This document shows, piece after piece, positions 8,514 through 17,465 of a stretch of 64,000 nt of DNA. Under the pieces are notes generated by a model, which was not told where the DNA came from, did no database searches, and worked only from the letters and a program-made list of their open reading frames with translations. The stretch covers positions 1-64,000 of the forward strand of contig DAOTUI010000283.1 of NCBI GenBank assembly GCA_034437035.1, read 5' to 3'. The position numbers were made by a program, and so were the translations under genes. Origin of the DNA: CAKZQX01 sp034437035 (GTDB lineage: Bacteria; Chloroflexota; Chloroflexia; Chloroflexales; Chloroflexaceae). How positions within the stretch are numbered: position 1 is the first letter of the stretch; every line of letters starts with the position of its first letter.

Positions 8514-9926
8514 TCAACTCTCCGGCGCAAGCAGATCGGTGAGCCGGGCTACGCCAACCCGGCCCCAGTTGCCATCCGGCGGAACGTGCGCATAGACTGT
8601 ATCAAGCGCAAACGGCATTGCAACGATCCGCTCGCCGTTGATTTCCTGAAACTCAGCCCGACCAATCGGTGCGCCCAGATTCGCTTGAATTGCATAGCGA
8701 TTAAACAGTGCATTCTGATCGAAGTTCTGACCGATGCGGTTCTGGTAGAGATCATTCAAGAGCAGCGCGCGCAACTCGCGCTCCAGCGGTGGATGTGGGT
8801 CGCCACTATACATATCCCGCGTCAGATCACTCAGGCGAATGATGGTGCTCCACTGGCCGACCGGCGAGCAGAGGCTGTCGAGGCCAAAGTGCTGGCAGGC
8901 GTAGGTCTGGCCGTTACTGGTTGCGCCGGGAAGGCGATGGTTGGGACCAACCGGCACGCCAATCTCGGTCATATGCTCCAGGTAAAACTGGTGGAATGCC
9001 CAGTCGGGACGAAATCCGTTGGCCGGATCAGCCGAGAGGAAAAGCACCTGCAGCAGCCCATCCCGCAACGGCGGCTGTGTATTGCTCAACCGCTGCAACT
9101 GCTCCGGGTTCGCCGTTGGGGCGTAAAACAGATCCCGTCCATAGATCTCGATAATAAATGGCGGCTGGCCGGGCATATCAACGGCGCGGGCATCGCGTTC
9201 GGGAAACTCGGCCGGGGTTGGTGGCGGCGGCGCTGTCACCGCAGCTACCGGCATCCCGGTATGCAGCGAAACTGTCTCCTGGAGCACCGGCCAGCCGGCG
9301 GGATAGGCCGAACCTATCGCCCGGTATGCCAGATCAACCAGCAGTTCCCGCAGTTGTGCTGATGGCGGCAAGGGCTCAAGCCGGGGGAGCGGCGCAACCG
9401 GGGGGACGGGTGGGGGCGCAAAGTTGTACACCTCCGAAACAAAGCGCGCCCAGGGAAAGCCCGCCGGATCGATCTTCCGGCGAGGGGCGATATCCAGGTG
9501 ACGTACCAACTGACTCCGGGGAACGTTATACTGCCCAACCAGGCGACGGGTTAGCCAGAGTGCCGCAGCATATTGGGCCTGCGGGTAAGGATCACGTCCA
9601 TTATTCAAGTTTTCCAACTCAATCCCAACGGATACCGGATTGCAACCAATACTATACTCGATACGCTGCCCATCGACGATCCAGGTACTCTGACCCGCAT
9701 GCCAGGCGATATTGGCATCGGCAACCATCTGGGATATTCCACCTGATTTCGTGATGTAGTAGTGGATCGAGACCCAGGTTCTGGGAATATCACCACCACC
9801 ATTGCGCAGCCAGTTATAATCGCTGGGGAAGCGACCGGCAGTCGCATGCAACACAACCATCCGAATGCGGCCGGCACTGCCCGGCGTGTAGTGCGCCCGC
9901 GTCATACCGACCTGATTGATCTGCAT
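8514..9926 (-). CDS. N-acetylmuramoyl-L-alanine amidase (Amidase_2)
   Basis: A 470-residue protein with an N-terminal amidase_2/PGRP-type zinc hydrolase domain (about 1-175). Candidate zinc ligands are in MVVLHATAG and LVRHLDIAPRRKIDP. A Pro-rich linker (about 180-210) leads to a long C-terminal region of unknown fold (QTYACQHFGLDSLC, IIRLSDLTRDMY). I chose ATG 9926 because AAAGGA lies 9 nt upstream; a longer frame to 10049 exists. No signal peptide is visible, which is odd for a cell-wall enzyme. The C-terminal region may recognise wall or protein ligands; that is conjecture. Confidence 0.85.
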   Translation of the reverse strand: MQINQVGMTRAHYTPGSAGRIRMVVLHATAGRFPSDYNWLRNGGGDIPRTWVSIHYYITKSGGISQMVADANIAWHAGQSTWIVDGQRIEYSIGCNPVSVGIELENLNNGRDPYPQAQYAAALWLTRRLVGQYNVPRSQLVRHLDIAPRRKIDPAGFPWARFVSEVYNFAPPPVPPVAPLPRLEPLPPSAQLRELLVDLAYRAIGSAYPAGWPVLQETVSLHTGMPVAAVTAPPPPTPAEFPERDARAVDMPGQPPFIIEIYGRDLFYAPTANPEQLQRLSNTQPPLRDGLLQVLFLSADPANGFRPDWAFHQFYLEHMTEIGVPVGPNHRLPGATSNGQTYACQHFGLDSLCSPVGQWSTIIRLSDLTRDMYSGDPHPPLERELRALLLNDLYQNRIGQNFDQNALFNRYAIQANLGAPIGRAEFQEINGERIVAMPFALDTVYAHVPPDGNWGRVGVARLTDLLAPES

Positions 9927-10100
9927 GTTCCGTTTCCTTTCCCGCATCACTTTGCTATGCACCAGTATAGCATGCCCGGCGTATTCACCCTGGACAGGCA
10001 AACGCGACGTTGTGTATGTCCCGCTATCGTATGAATGCCCTGGACGCACAGCTTTCGCACAACAATTCCAATCTGATGTCGTCGAAGATCAGGTGAATCA

Positions 10101-10372
10101 CAGGACTTACGCGGTCGGTTCCAAACCCGGCGTCTGCCTGGATAAACGGCCCGATTCGCCTCCGGCAGGGCGGTACCAGACATCCTTCTTGGAAAAACGT
10201 TGCTCTTCGAGCAACGTTTTTCCAAAAAGATAGAAATTCGACCATCTTTTCACAAAACATTTTCACAAAATGCAAATGTTCTGTGAAAAGAAAAAGGTAC
10301 CATGCTGCCGCAGGCGAATCCGGCTTCCATCGGGTGAAACATCCGGTTTGCAGAGCAACCGCGCAACTCGTA
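10101..10372. mobile_element. R1 palindromic MITE, copy C (composite)
   Basis: Left end CAGGACTTACGCGGTC (10101), right end ACCGCGCAACTCG (10370). Unlike other copies it holds two stems: GGAAAAACGTTGCTC paired at 10191-10205 / 10209-10223, and an imperfect TTTTCACAAAACATTT stem at 10246-10262 / 10274-10290. The left half carries the TCCGGCAGGGCGG block and the right half CATGCTGCCGCAGGCG, so it reads as a chimera of two stem classes. It is immediately followed by copy D. Confidence 0.78.
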
Positions 10373-10379
10373 TAAATGA

Positions 10380-10573
10380 CAGGACTTACGCGATCACTGA
10401 CTCGGAAGATATGTCAGTCTCCGGCTGGGCGGAAGAGACCAGATCTTTTTCACAAAAAAATTCACAATGTGAATTTTTTTGTGAAAAAGAAAAAAGCGTA
10501 CCATGCTGCCGCAGGCGAATCCGGCTTTGGGGGTAGTCAACAGACCAAAATAGGCTGCACCGCGTAACTCGTG
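10380..10573. mobile_element. R1 palindromic MITE, copy D
   Basis: A 194-bp element from CAGGACTTACGCG (10380) to CGCGTAACTCGTG (10573). The central stem is 22 bp perfect (10444-10465 / 10469-10490), loop AAT, core TTTTTCACAAAAAAA. The right arm holds CATGCTGCCGCAGGCG. Flanks TAAATGA and TGAAAGA match at 5 of 7 bases. It forms a tandem with copy C. Confidence 0.83.
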
Positions 10574-10594
10574 TGAAAGATTTAACACAGCAAC

Positions 10595-10622
10595 TGGACA
10601 AGCGCGCTGCCGGCAGTATAAT
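10595..10622 (+). promoter_or_regulatory. Sigma70-type promoter
   Basis: TGGACA (10595-10600), a 16-nt spacer, then TATAAT (10617-10622). It sits just outside R1 copy D and about 100 bp before the transporter start. Confidence 0.55.
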
Positions 10623-10722
10623 TGATGAGTACACAATATAAGAAATAGACGTTCGTTTCATGTTTGTAGCAAATGAAGAAGTCAGCCTGAATGAGCTACT
10701 GGACCTCAAGGAGGAGGTACGC

Positions 10723-11892
10723 ATGAATTCCATGACCCCTGAACGGTGGGCTTCGTCCGAAACGGAGCCGGTTGGTATGTCACCAGTATTACCCACAGAA
10801 GCATCTGAAGTTACAACACCGCAGCCGGTTGAGCCCACCCGTCCCGCACTGGTGATCTGGGTACGCAAACTCGCCTACCTGTTGCTGGGTCTGACGGTGT
10901 TTATTCTGGCGCTCCAGTTGCTTAAACAGGGAGCAGGGGTATATGGTGGCAGCATTATCCGCTTCCTGAATATCTCGTCCTTTACCAATGCACTCGGGTT
11001 TGGCTGGTTGCTGGCCTACCTCTTCCTGAGTGGCTCACCCGTGGCGGCGGTGGCAGTCTCCTTCTTTGCATCCGGGACACTCTCGGATCTGCAAACATTT
11101 GCGATGATTACCGGATCACGCCTGGGTGCTTCATTTATCGTGCTGTTCGTCGGGTTCATTTACTACCTGCGCGGGCACCAGCGGACTGCCAGTATTGCCA
11201 CAGGCGTGCTGGCGCTACTGACAACCGCCGCGATCTATCTCCCGGCACTGCTGCTCGGCTATTATGCGTTGACCGCAAACATGCTGGGGGACTTTCAGAT
11301 GCACGCGACGACGCCCCTGGCATCAGTGATTGACATGATTATTGCGCCCATTGTGGACAGTGCGGCCCGGCTCCTACCCGGTTGGGCGCTCTTCTTCTGT
11401 GGAATTGGGGCGCTCCTGCTGGCCTTTAGCCTGCTCGACCGGGCGCTGCCCGAGATGAATGCGGAAAATAGCGCCTTCCGGCGCATCGGGCGACTGATCT
11501 ACCGTCCCGCGGCGATGTTTGTGTTGGGTGCCGCCGTAACCGGCGTAACTCTCTCGGTTTCGGTTTCGCTGGGGGTGCTGGTGCCGCTATCGGCAAAGGG
11601 CTTTGTACGGCGTGAGAATATACTGCCCTACATCATGGGGGCCAACATCACAACCTTTATCGATACCCTGATCGCGGCCCTGATTGTCGGTGGACCTGCC
11701 GCATTTACGATTGTCCTGGTAGAGATGCTCAGTGTGACGTTGCTCTCCCTGATCGTGTTGTTCCTGTGCTATCGTCCCTTTGAGCGAGCAATCCTGCGTC
11801 TCCAGGCACTTATTACCAGGAACAACCGGACACTGGCACTGTTTCTTGGAATTATGCTCATTATTCCTGTTATTTTACTCCTGGTAAATTGA
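10723..11892 (+). CDS. Na/Pi-cotransporter-like membrane protein
   Basis: 389 residues from ATG 10723, picked for the strong AAGGAGGAGGT just upstream. A soluble acidic N-terminus (about 40 residues) precedes roughly nine hydrophobic segments. Two related glycine/serine-rich loops, SGSPVAAVAVSFFASGTL and LGVLVPLSAKGFVRREN, followed by GSRLGASF and GANITTF, resemble the paired QSSS/GAN repeats of the PNaS (NptA) family. It is probably a phosphate or other anion transporter in the cytoplasmic membrane. Its stop overlaps the start of the UspA gene (TGATG), so the two are one operon. The family is clear in outline; the substrate is not. Confidence 0.75.
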   Translation: MNSMTPERWASSETEPVGMSPVLPTEASEVTTPQPVEPTRPALVIWVRKLAYLLLGLTVFILALQLLKQGAGVYGGSIIRFLNISSFTNALGFGWLLAYLFLSGSPVAAVAVSFFASGTLSDLQTFAMITGSRLGASFIVLFVGFIYYLRGHQRTASIATGVLALLTTAAIYLPALLLGYYALTANMLGDFQMHATTPLASVIDMIIAPIVDSAARLLPGWALFFCGIGALLLAFSLLDRALPEMNAENSAFRRIGRLIYRPAAMFVLGAAVTGVTLSVSVSLGVLVPLSAKGFVRRENILPYIMGANITTFIDTLIAALIVGGPAAFTIVLVEMLSVTLLSLIVLFLCYRPFERAILRLQALITRNNRTLALFLGIMLIIPVILLLVN

Positions 11893-12713
11893 TGAACATC
11901 TTACTCTATGGCGGCCCGGCTCCCTGGCGCGATCTGGTGCTGCAGTTTAGTACGCCCCTGGTGGCCCAGGGAGCCACAGCGCTGACTCTGGTAACCGGTG
12001 GCGGCGACAGTTGTTATCCGTTGCTCCAGCAGGCGGCCCGGCAACTTTCCATCCCTGCCCATGTTCCGGTTATGTTTCGCGCCCTGCCGGGCAATGCGCA
12101 GATGGCAATTCTGGCCGCCGCCGAGGTTCAAAACTATGACATGGTCATTTTGGGCCGGTTTCACCAGGCGCTGACACGCCGGTTGCCCGGCGTGCATAGC
12201 AAAACCATTGCCCAGCGCCTCGAACCTTCGGTGCTGCGGGTGCATGGCCTGGCGCGACCAATCCGGCATATTCTGCTTGCCAGTGGCGGCAATGAGCATA
12301 CCCTGGACAAGGTGAGGACAACGGCGCGGCTAGCGACGCTGCTTGGCGCAACCGTAACCGTTTTGTATGTCTACTCGCAGCAGTCCCTCTTCTTTGAAGG
12401 GTTTTCCGATCCGCAGGATGCGATCACCGAGTTTCTGGAGCGTGACGCACCCGAAAGCCGCATGTTACGCAAAACCACCGCTATGCTGCAAAGCCGGTGC
12501 GTGACAACCGAGGTGCAGGTGCGTACCGGTCCGGTCCTCGACGAGATCCTGGCCGAGATTCACAGCGAACGCTATGAACTGCTGGTTATTGGCGCACACC
12601 GGGTTGAGAGCGCCCTCGACCGCATTCTGCTGGAGGATATTACCGGCGACCTGCTGGATCTCTGCCCCATCCCGGTGCTGGTCATCAAGAATTGTCCATA
12701 CAACCTGGGGTGA
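11892..12713 (+). CDS. Universal stress protein (UspA family)
   Basis: A 273-residue two-domain protein. The C-terminal half (from about 125: HILLASGGNEHTLDKVRTTA, then LLVIGAHRVESALDRILLED) fits a UspA domain with the late G-rich nucleotide loop degraded. The N-terminal half (MNILLYGGPAPWRDLVLQF, YDMVILGRFHQ) is a diverged second copy. Likely cytosolic. Translational coupling to the transporter upstream suggests a regulatory or sensing role for that transporter, which is inference. The frame also reads TTG at 11889; ATG 11892 is preferred. Confidence 0.8.
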   Translation: MNILLYGGPAPWRDLVLQFSTPLVAQGATALTLVTGGGDSCYPLLQQAARQLSIPAHVPVMFRALPGNAQMAILAAAEVQNYDMVILGRFHQALTRRLPGVHSKTIAQRLEPSVLRVHGLARPIRHILLASGGNEHTLDKVRTTARLATLLGATVTVLYVYSQQSLFFEGFSDPQDAITEFLERDAPESRMLRKTTAMLQSRCVTTEVQVRTGPVLDEILAEIHSERYELLVIGAHRVESALDRILLEDITGDLLDLCPIPVLVIKNCPYNLG

Positions 12714-12773
12714 GATTCCGGGGTACCATGAAGATGAACCAATTTCCGGACGAGAAGGGAGGAGGGCTATTTT

Positions 12774-13604
12774 ATGTCACATCCTACATTTGAAGAAACT
12801 GTTGACGAGCAGACGACAACTGCAGAAGCAACACTTGACGAGCAGACGACAACCGAAGACGTTATTTTCCCACCGGGCAATCTCTGGAGCAATGAACCAC
12901 CTATGGAAAGTGACCTGCATCGTCGCCAGATGGAACTGTTGATCAACGCGTTAGAAGCATACTGGCATGACCGCCAGGATTTTTATGTATCGGGCAATCT
13001 GACGATCTACTTTAGTCCGAACCAGCGCAAGTCGGAAGATTTCCGTGGCCCCGACTTTTTCGTCGTCCTGGGAGCCGCGCGCTATGACCGCCGTAGTTGG
13101 GTCGTCTGGCAGGAAGACGGCAAATACCCTAATTTCATCATCGAAGTCCTCTCCAAAGAAACCGCCGCAGTTGATCGTGGGTTGAAACGGCAGATCTACC
13201 AGGATACCTTTCGCACGCCGGAATATTTCTGGTTTCATCCAAATACCCTGGAATTCAAGGGGTTGTACCTGGTAAATGGCGCGTATCACGACATTACCCC
13301 GACGGAACAGGGCTGGTTATGGAGTCAGCAGTTGGGGCTCTACCTGGGCATTCACGAGCAGGTGCTGCGCTTCATCACCCCCGAGGGAACACTGGTGTTG
13401 CGCGGTGATGAACAGGAGCGCCGGCGGGCCGAACAGGAACACCAGCGGGCCGAACAGGAACACCAGCGGGCCGAGCAGGAGCGCCGGCGGGCCGAGCAGG
13501 AGCGCCGGCGGGCGGAACAGGCGGAACAGGAGCTTGCACGGCTACAGGCGCAACTGCGGGCAATGGGGATTGATCCGGCGCAGTCTGATCAGTCGGAAGG
13601 TTAA
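12774..13604 (+). CDS. Uma2-family (DUF820) nuclease-fold protein
   Basis: 276 residues. The core has the PD-(D/E)XK-like signature of Uma2 proteins: GPDFFVVLGAARYDR and FIIEVLSKETAAVDRGLK, where the Asp and Glu would be metal ligands. This family is greatly expanded in Cyanobacteria and Chloroflexota; its function is unsettled. The C-terminus is a highly charged coiled coil built from five nearly identical heptads (E-R/H-R/Q-R-A-E-Q), encoded by 21-bp DNA repeats at 13416-13520. The N-terminus contains a short duplicated segment DEQTTT. A good ribosome site (GGGAGGAGGG) precedes the ATG. Confidence 0.85.
   Translation: MSHPTFEETVDEQTTTAEATLDEQTTTEDVIFPPGNLWSNEPPMESDLHRRQMELLINALEAYWHDRQDFYVSGNLTIYFSPNQRKSEDFRGPDFFVVLGAARYDRRSWVVWQEDGKYPNFIIEVLSKETAAVDRGLKRQIYQDTFRTPEYFWFHPNTLEFKGLYLVNGAYHDITPTEQGWLWSQQLGLYLGIHEQVLRFITPEGTLVLRGDEQERRRAEQEHQRAEQEHQRAEQERRRAEQERRRAEQAEQELARLQAQLRAMGIDPAQSDQSEG
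13416..13520 (+). repeat. Five tandem 21-bp coding repeats
   Basis: Five head-to-tail 21-bp units inside the Uma2 gene, in two alternating variants (GAGCGCCGGCGGGCC and GAACACCAGCGGGCC starts). They encode heptads and are a likely site of copy-number change. Confidence 0.85.
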
Positions 13605-13634
13605 TCTTGCACCGCCAGGTTGATAAGTTGATGG

Positions 13635-13696
13635 GGATGGGCGGCAGCATGGCTGCCGCCCATCCTGAGCTTTGGGCGGCAGCTATGCTGCCGCCC
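13635..13696. terminator. Twin GC-rich hairpins between convergent genes
   Basis: Two perfect hairpins: a 14-bp stem GGATGGGCGGCAGC (13635-13648) with loop ATG, and a 10-bp stem GGGCGGCAGC (13674-13683) with loop TAT. They lie between the converging Uma2 and S41 genes, so they probably stop transcription from both sides, although no T-run follows. The core GGCAGCATGG also occurs in the R1 elements. Confidence 0.6.
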
Positions 13697-13706
13697 TCCA
13701 CGCCTG

Positions 13707-15149
13707 CTACTCGGATGCTGTCTGATTGCCGGTTCCGCGCATGCGGCGTACTTCTTCCAGGGCTACCTGGATCTGTGGGTCGTCTACCGGATCAAACTCC
13801 CACCAGTCGACATCCACAACCCGATCCGGCTGCACTCCGCTGCCCTCGATCAGGCGACCATCGGGCAACTGATACGTCAACTCCGCCAGCCAGAGCCGCG
13901 AGCCATCGAACAGATCCCGCCCGCGCAGGTTCTCGGTGTTGCCGGCACTGGGCATACCCACAATCCGTGCCCGGCCCGTCACCTGCATGCCGGCGGCAAA
14001 CATCTCGGCAGCGCTCACGGTTTCGGGACCAGTGATGACTACGATGGGCACCCCAACCAGTCGCGGCAGTTCTGCACCGGTGGGGATGCCAAGATCAGCA
14101 CTGAAGTTTTGCCCGCTCTGGCTGCCAATCAACCCGCCATTGTTGAAGAGCGCCAGGATATTCAGCAGCATATCAACCCGCCCACCGCTGTTGGCACGGA
14201 CATCAATGATCAACCCATCGAGCGGCGTCTCGGCCACCAACTGCTCCAGACGGGTACGCACCCGCTGGACCAGATTTTCGGCGTTGAAGGTATCCAGTCG
14301 CAGCAGACCAACCCGCGTTCCCGGCAAGATCTGCATTTCAACTTCAAGAAATGCATCAGTCTGAATGGCACGCCGCATGACTGGTACGGTGCGCGGTATA
14401 CTACCTGGCGACTGCACCGTCAAGACCACTGTGGTTCCCGGTGTTCCCCGGACAGCGCTGATCGGGCCGTGGGGACCAAAGGCTTCCGTATCGACAAAGG
14501 GAATACCTTCAACGGCCAGAATCAGATCACGCGGTTGCAGCCCCGCCAGTGCTGCCGGCCCATCTGCGGCAACCTGAACTATCAGGCCACCCGCATCAAC
14601 CGTTCGCACCAGTGCGCCGATACCGCCATAGTTGAGATCACCATTAAACCGGGCCGTTTCCGCCGCTACGTCCTGCGGCGACTCAAACCGGGAATGATCA
14701 TCACCCAGGCGCTCGATCATTTCGCGCAGCAGCCCATAGAATTCCGCCTCTGTCCCTGCGGCGGCAACACGCGGCGCAAACTCGGCCCGTACACCCTCCC
14801 AGTCTACGCCGCCATAATCGGCATAGACATAGTTATCGCGTACGAGTGTCCAGAGTTGGTCAAACAGATCAGCGCGCTGTTCGCTCGTGAGCGGTAGCAG
14901 AGTCGGGGTCGGGTGCAACGGAACCAGGGTTGCCGTCGGGCTCGGTGTGACCGTTGGGCTGGGTGTAATCGTTGGGCTCGGCGTGACTGTCGGGCTTGGC
15001 GTGACTGTCGGGCTGGCGGTTGGGCGGAGTGTTGGCGTCGGCTGGGGTGTCGGCGTGGCCCGTACTACAATCGACGGAACCGAAAAGCTGCATGCAGTCA
15101 GCAGCAGAGCAATCAGCAGGATCAGAATGAGTGAGCGATGGGCATGCAT
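13707..15149 (-). CDS. S41-family (C-terminal processing) peptidase, lipoprotein
   Basis: 480 residues from ATG 15149 (MHAHRSLILILL). Lipobox LTAC marks a surface-anchored lipoprotein. A Thr/Pro linker of TPSPTVTPSPT repeats follows, then an S41 N-terminal helical region (WTLVRDNYVYADYGGVDW), a PDZ-like domain (GGLIVQVAADGPAALAGLQPRDLI) and the protease domain. The nucleophile is probably Ser in ETVSAAEMF. The position where CtpA enzymes have GKG with the catalytic Lys reads SAGNTENL, so the Ser-Lys dyad of CtpA is not obvious. It may use another base or be inactive. Single gene, divergent from the aminotransferase. Confidence 0.85.
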   Translation of the reverse strand: MHAHRSLILILLIALLLTACSFSVPSIVVRATPTPQPTPTLRPTASPTVTPSPTVTPSPTITPSPTVTPSPTATLVPLHPTPTLLPLTSEQRADLFDQLWTLVRDNYVYADYGGVDWEGVRAEFAPRVAAAGTEAEFYGLLREMIERLGDDHSRFESPQDVAAETARFNGDLNYGGIGALVRTVDAGGLIVQVAADGPAALAGLQPRDLILAVEGIPFVDTEAFGPHGPISAVRGTPGTTVVLTVQSPGSIPRTVPVMRRAIQTDAFLEVEMQILPGTRVGLLRLDTFNAENLVQRVRTRLEQLVAETPLDGLIIDVRANSGGRVDMLLNILALFNNGGLIGSQSGQNFSADLGIPTGAELPRLVGVPIVVITGPETVSAAEMFAAGMQVTGRARIVGMPSAGNTENLRGRDLFDGSRLWLAELTYQLPDGRLIEGSGVQPDRVVDVDWWEFDPVDDPQIQVALEEVRRMRGTGNQTASE

Positions 15150-15306
15150 AGTCAGATCACCAGTTTCATCAAGGGGACAAAAGCAATCGCGCCTTTCTTT
15201 TGTATAATACCATAGACGGCACACGATGCCGGTTCAGCCGAAAACTTCTACTACAACCGATCACCATTCAAACACGCAGAATGTGCGGTTGGTTTCGAGA
15301 TAAACA

Positions 15307-16470
15307 ATGACACTGCTCCCAGATATCCAGCTTACTTTCCGACCGGGCATTATCGAGTTGGGCTGGGGCCATCCTGACCTGGCGCTACTGCCGGGTGCGG
15401 CCCTGGCGCAGGCGGTAACGCCGGCCCTGCAACATGACAGCGCCGCATTGGCCTATGGCGCTGGACAGGGGCCCGGCCGGCTGATTACCCAACTCTGTAC
15501 CCGCTTTGAGCAGATGGAAGGCATCACCCCGCTCCCGGAACATCTCTGTATCACGGGAGGCATCTCGCAGGCGCTCGACATGCTCTGCACCCTGCTGACA
15601 CGCCCCGGCGATGTTGTCCTGATCGAGTCGCCAAGCTACCATCTGGCACCGCGTATCTTCCGCGACCATGGGCTGACCCTGGCTCCCGTACCCTGTGATG
15701 AGCAGGGGATACGCCTGGATCTGCTGGAGACATTGCATAAAACGCTCACGTTACAGGGACGGCAACCCCGGCTGCTCTACACCGTCCCCACATTTAACAA
15801 CCCCACGGGCATCAGCCTGGTTTCCGAACGACGCAGCGCATTAGTCTCATTCGCGCAACATACCGGCCTGACGGTGTTGGAGGACGACGCCTACCGCGAA
15901 CTCTGGTTTGATGCCCCACCACCCACATCGTTGTACAATCTTACTCCCGCCGGGCCGGTGATTCGTCTGGGTTCCTTCTCCAAGGTGCTGGCTCCCGGTC
16001 TGCGGCTGGGCTGGATGCTGGCGGCACCTGAAATCATACATGGGTGTGCCGGCAGCGGGCTGCTGGACAGCGGCGGCGGAATTAATCATTTTACAGCGCA
16101 TGTGGTAGCGGCATTTCTCGCCGAGGGCCTGCTCGAACCACATATTGCGACCCTGCGCAACAACTACCGCCGGCGCCGTGATCTCCTGCTGGGAGCGCTG
16201 GCCCGTTACCTGCCGGACACCTGTACCTGGATTCCGCCGTTGGGCGGCTTTTTTGTCTGGCTGCGGCTGCCCCCGGCAATTCACAGCGCCGCGCTACTGC
16301 CGCAGGCCGAGGCTGCCGGTGTGGCCTACCTGCCCGGTGTGTACTGCTACACGGGGGGTGGCGGCGAAACCCACCTCCGCCTGGCATTTAGCCTGCTCTC
16401 TCCCGACGACCTGGAAGAAGGCGTACGCCGCCTGGCAACAGTTCTTGCACATACGCGTCCGGGCAGGTAG
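15307..16470 (+). CDS. PLP-dependent class I/II aminotransferase
   Basis: 387 residues of fold-type I aminotransferase, similar to the MocR-type catalytic domain and 2-aminoadipate aminotransferases but with no helix-turn-helix domain. Signatures: GGISQALDMLC near the cofactor, NNPTG substrate/cofactor Asn, EDDAYRELWF (cofactor Asp), and Schiff-base Lys in LGSFSKVLAPGLRLGW. Cytosolic. The substrate cannot be read from sequence; candidates are aromatic, branched-chain or 2-aminoadipate substrates. It is divergent from the S41 gene and convergent with punA. Confidence 0.87.
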   Translation: MTLLPDIQLTFRPGIIELGWGHPDLALLPGAALAQAVTPALQHDSAALAYGAGQGPGRLITQLCTRFEQMEGITPLPEHLCITGGISQALDMLCTLLTRPGDVVLIESPSYHLAPRIFRDHGLTLAPVPCDEQGIRLDLLETLHKTLTLQGRQPRLLYTVPTFNNPTGISLVSERRSALVSFAQHTGLTVLEDDAYRELWFDAPPPTSLYNLTPAGPVIRLGSFSKVLAPGLRLGWMLAAPEIIHGCAGSGLLDSGGGINHFTAHVVAAFLAEGLLEPHIATLRNNYRRRRDLLLGALARYLPDTCTWIPPLGGFFVWLRLPPAIHSAALLPQAEAAGVAYLPGVYCYTGGGGETHLRLAFSLLSPDDLEEGVRRLATVLAHTRPGR

Positions 16471-16506
16471 GGCCGATTTTTGTGTCCCTACCTGCCCCCA
16501 CGGGAT

Positions 16507-17325
16507 TTACATCCGCTCAAGGATGCCCCGGATCAGCGCGGCGAACTTCGGCTTCGCCTGCCGGCCCGCTTCCAGCACCTCTTCATGGTTGGCGGGGGGC
16601 GCATCCGGCAAGGCCAGGTTGGAAATCAGCGAGAAGCCCAGAATGCGCATCCCGGCCTGGCGCGCGACCAGCACCTCCGGCGCGGTAGACATGCCCACCG
16701 CATCAGCGCCCCATGCGCGCAGCATGCGCATCTCGGCAGCACTCTCGAAGTGCGGCCCGCTCAACATGAGGTACACACCCTCGCGTAGCGTCAACCCTTG
16801 AGCTGTAGCGACCGCACGGGCCGGCGGCACCAGATCATTCATAAACGCGCCCAGCATTGCCGGGAAACGCGGCCCCAACCGCTCGTCATGCTCGCCGCGC
16901 AACGGGTGAAATCCAGCCATTCCCGGCAGGAAGATCTGATCAACGATACGCATAATATCGCCCGCCTGCCAGTCGTCACGCAGACCACCCGCCGCATTGG
17001 TGACAATCAGTGTATCGCAGCCCAGCGCACGCAGCACCCGCACCGGGAAGGTAATCTGCTGCATGCTGTAGCCCTCATAGAAGTGAAAGCGGCCCCGCAA
17101 TACGGCCACCGGCTGCCCACCCAGCATCCCCAGCGCCAGTTCCCCGCGATGACCGGCGATGGTAGGCACGGCAAAACCGGGGATGTCGCCATAGTGTACT
17201 ACGGATGCCTGCGACAGCTCATCCGCCAGTGTGCCCAGGCCCGATCCCAGGATCAACCCGACGCGCGGCGTAATGCCGGTCCGGTCAGCAATGATAGTAC
17301 GTGCAGTTTCGATCTGTTCAATCAT
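16507..17325 (-). CDS. punA: Purine nucleoside phosphorylase
   Basis: A trimeric-type (PNP-I) enzyme that cleaves inosine or guanosine with phosphate. The 272 residues match the family. Signatures: LILGSGLGTLAD (phosphate loop), IPGFAVPTIAGHRGEL, TNAAGGL, SGPHFESAAEMRML (purine-binding Glu region) and VGMSTAPEVLVARQ, ending with ISNLALPDAPPANHEEVLE. The Asn in ISNLA favours 6-oxopurines. Single gene in purine salvage; the repeat-rich gap 17326-17465 lies upstream. Confidence 0.94.
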   Translation of the reverse strand: MIEQIETARTIIADRTGITPRVGLILGSGLGTLADELSQASVVHYGDIPGFAVPTIAGHRGELALGMLGGQPVAVLRGRFHFYEGYSMQQITFPVRVLRALGCDTLIVTNAAGGLRDDWQAGDIMRIVDQIFLPGMAGFHPLRGEHDERLGPRFPAMLGAFMNDLVPPARAVATAQGLTLREGVYLMLSGPHFESAAEMRMLRAWGADAVGMSTAPEVLVARQAGMRILGFSLISNLALPDAPPANHEEVLEAGRQAKPKFAALIRGILERM

Positions 17326-17333
17326 ATAATCAG

Positions 17334-17460
17334 GGGTTAACGGTTAGGAGTTAGGGGTTAAAAATTATGGAGTCACCGATCAGCGGGGAGACAACTACAA
17401 TTTGCATTAGCCTGTAACCGTTAACCCCTAACCGTTAACCCCTGACCCCTAACCGTTAGT
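17334..17460. repeat. Short GTTAACGGTTAGGGG-type repeats
   Basis: The gap between punA and the PH-domain gene holds repeated AACCGTTAACCCCTA-like units on one side and their reverse complement on the other (GGGGTTAACGGTTAGGAG). They could fold into a hairpin with a terminator role. Confidence 0.6.
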
Positions 17461-17465
17461 TATTA

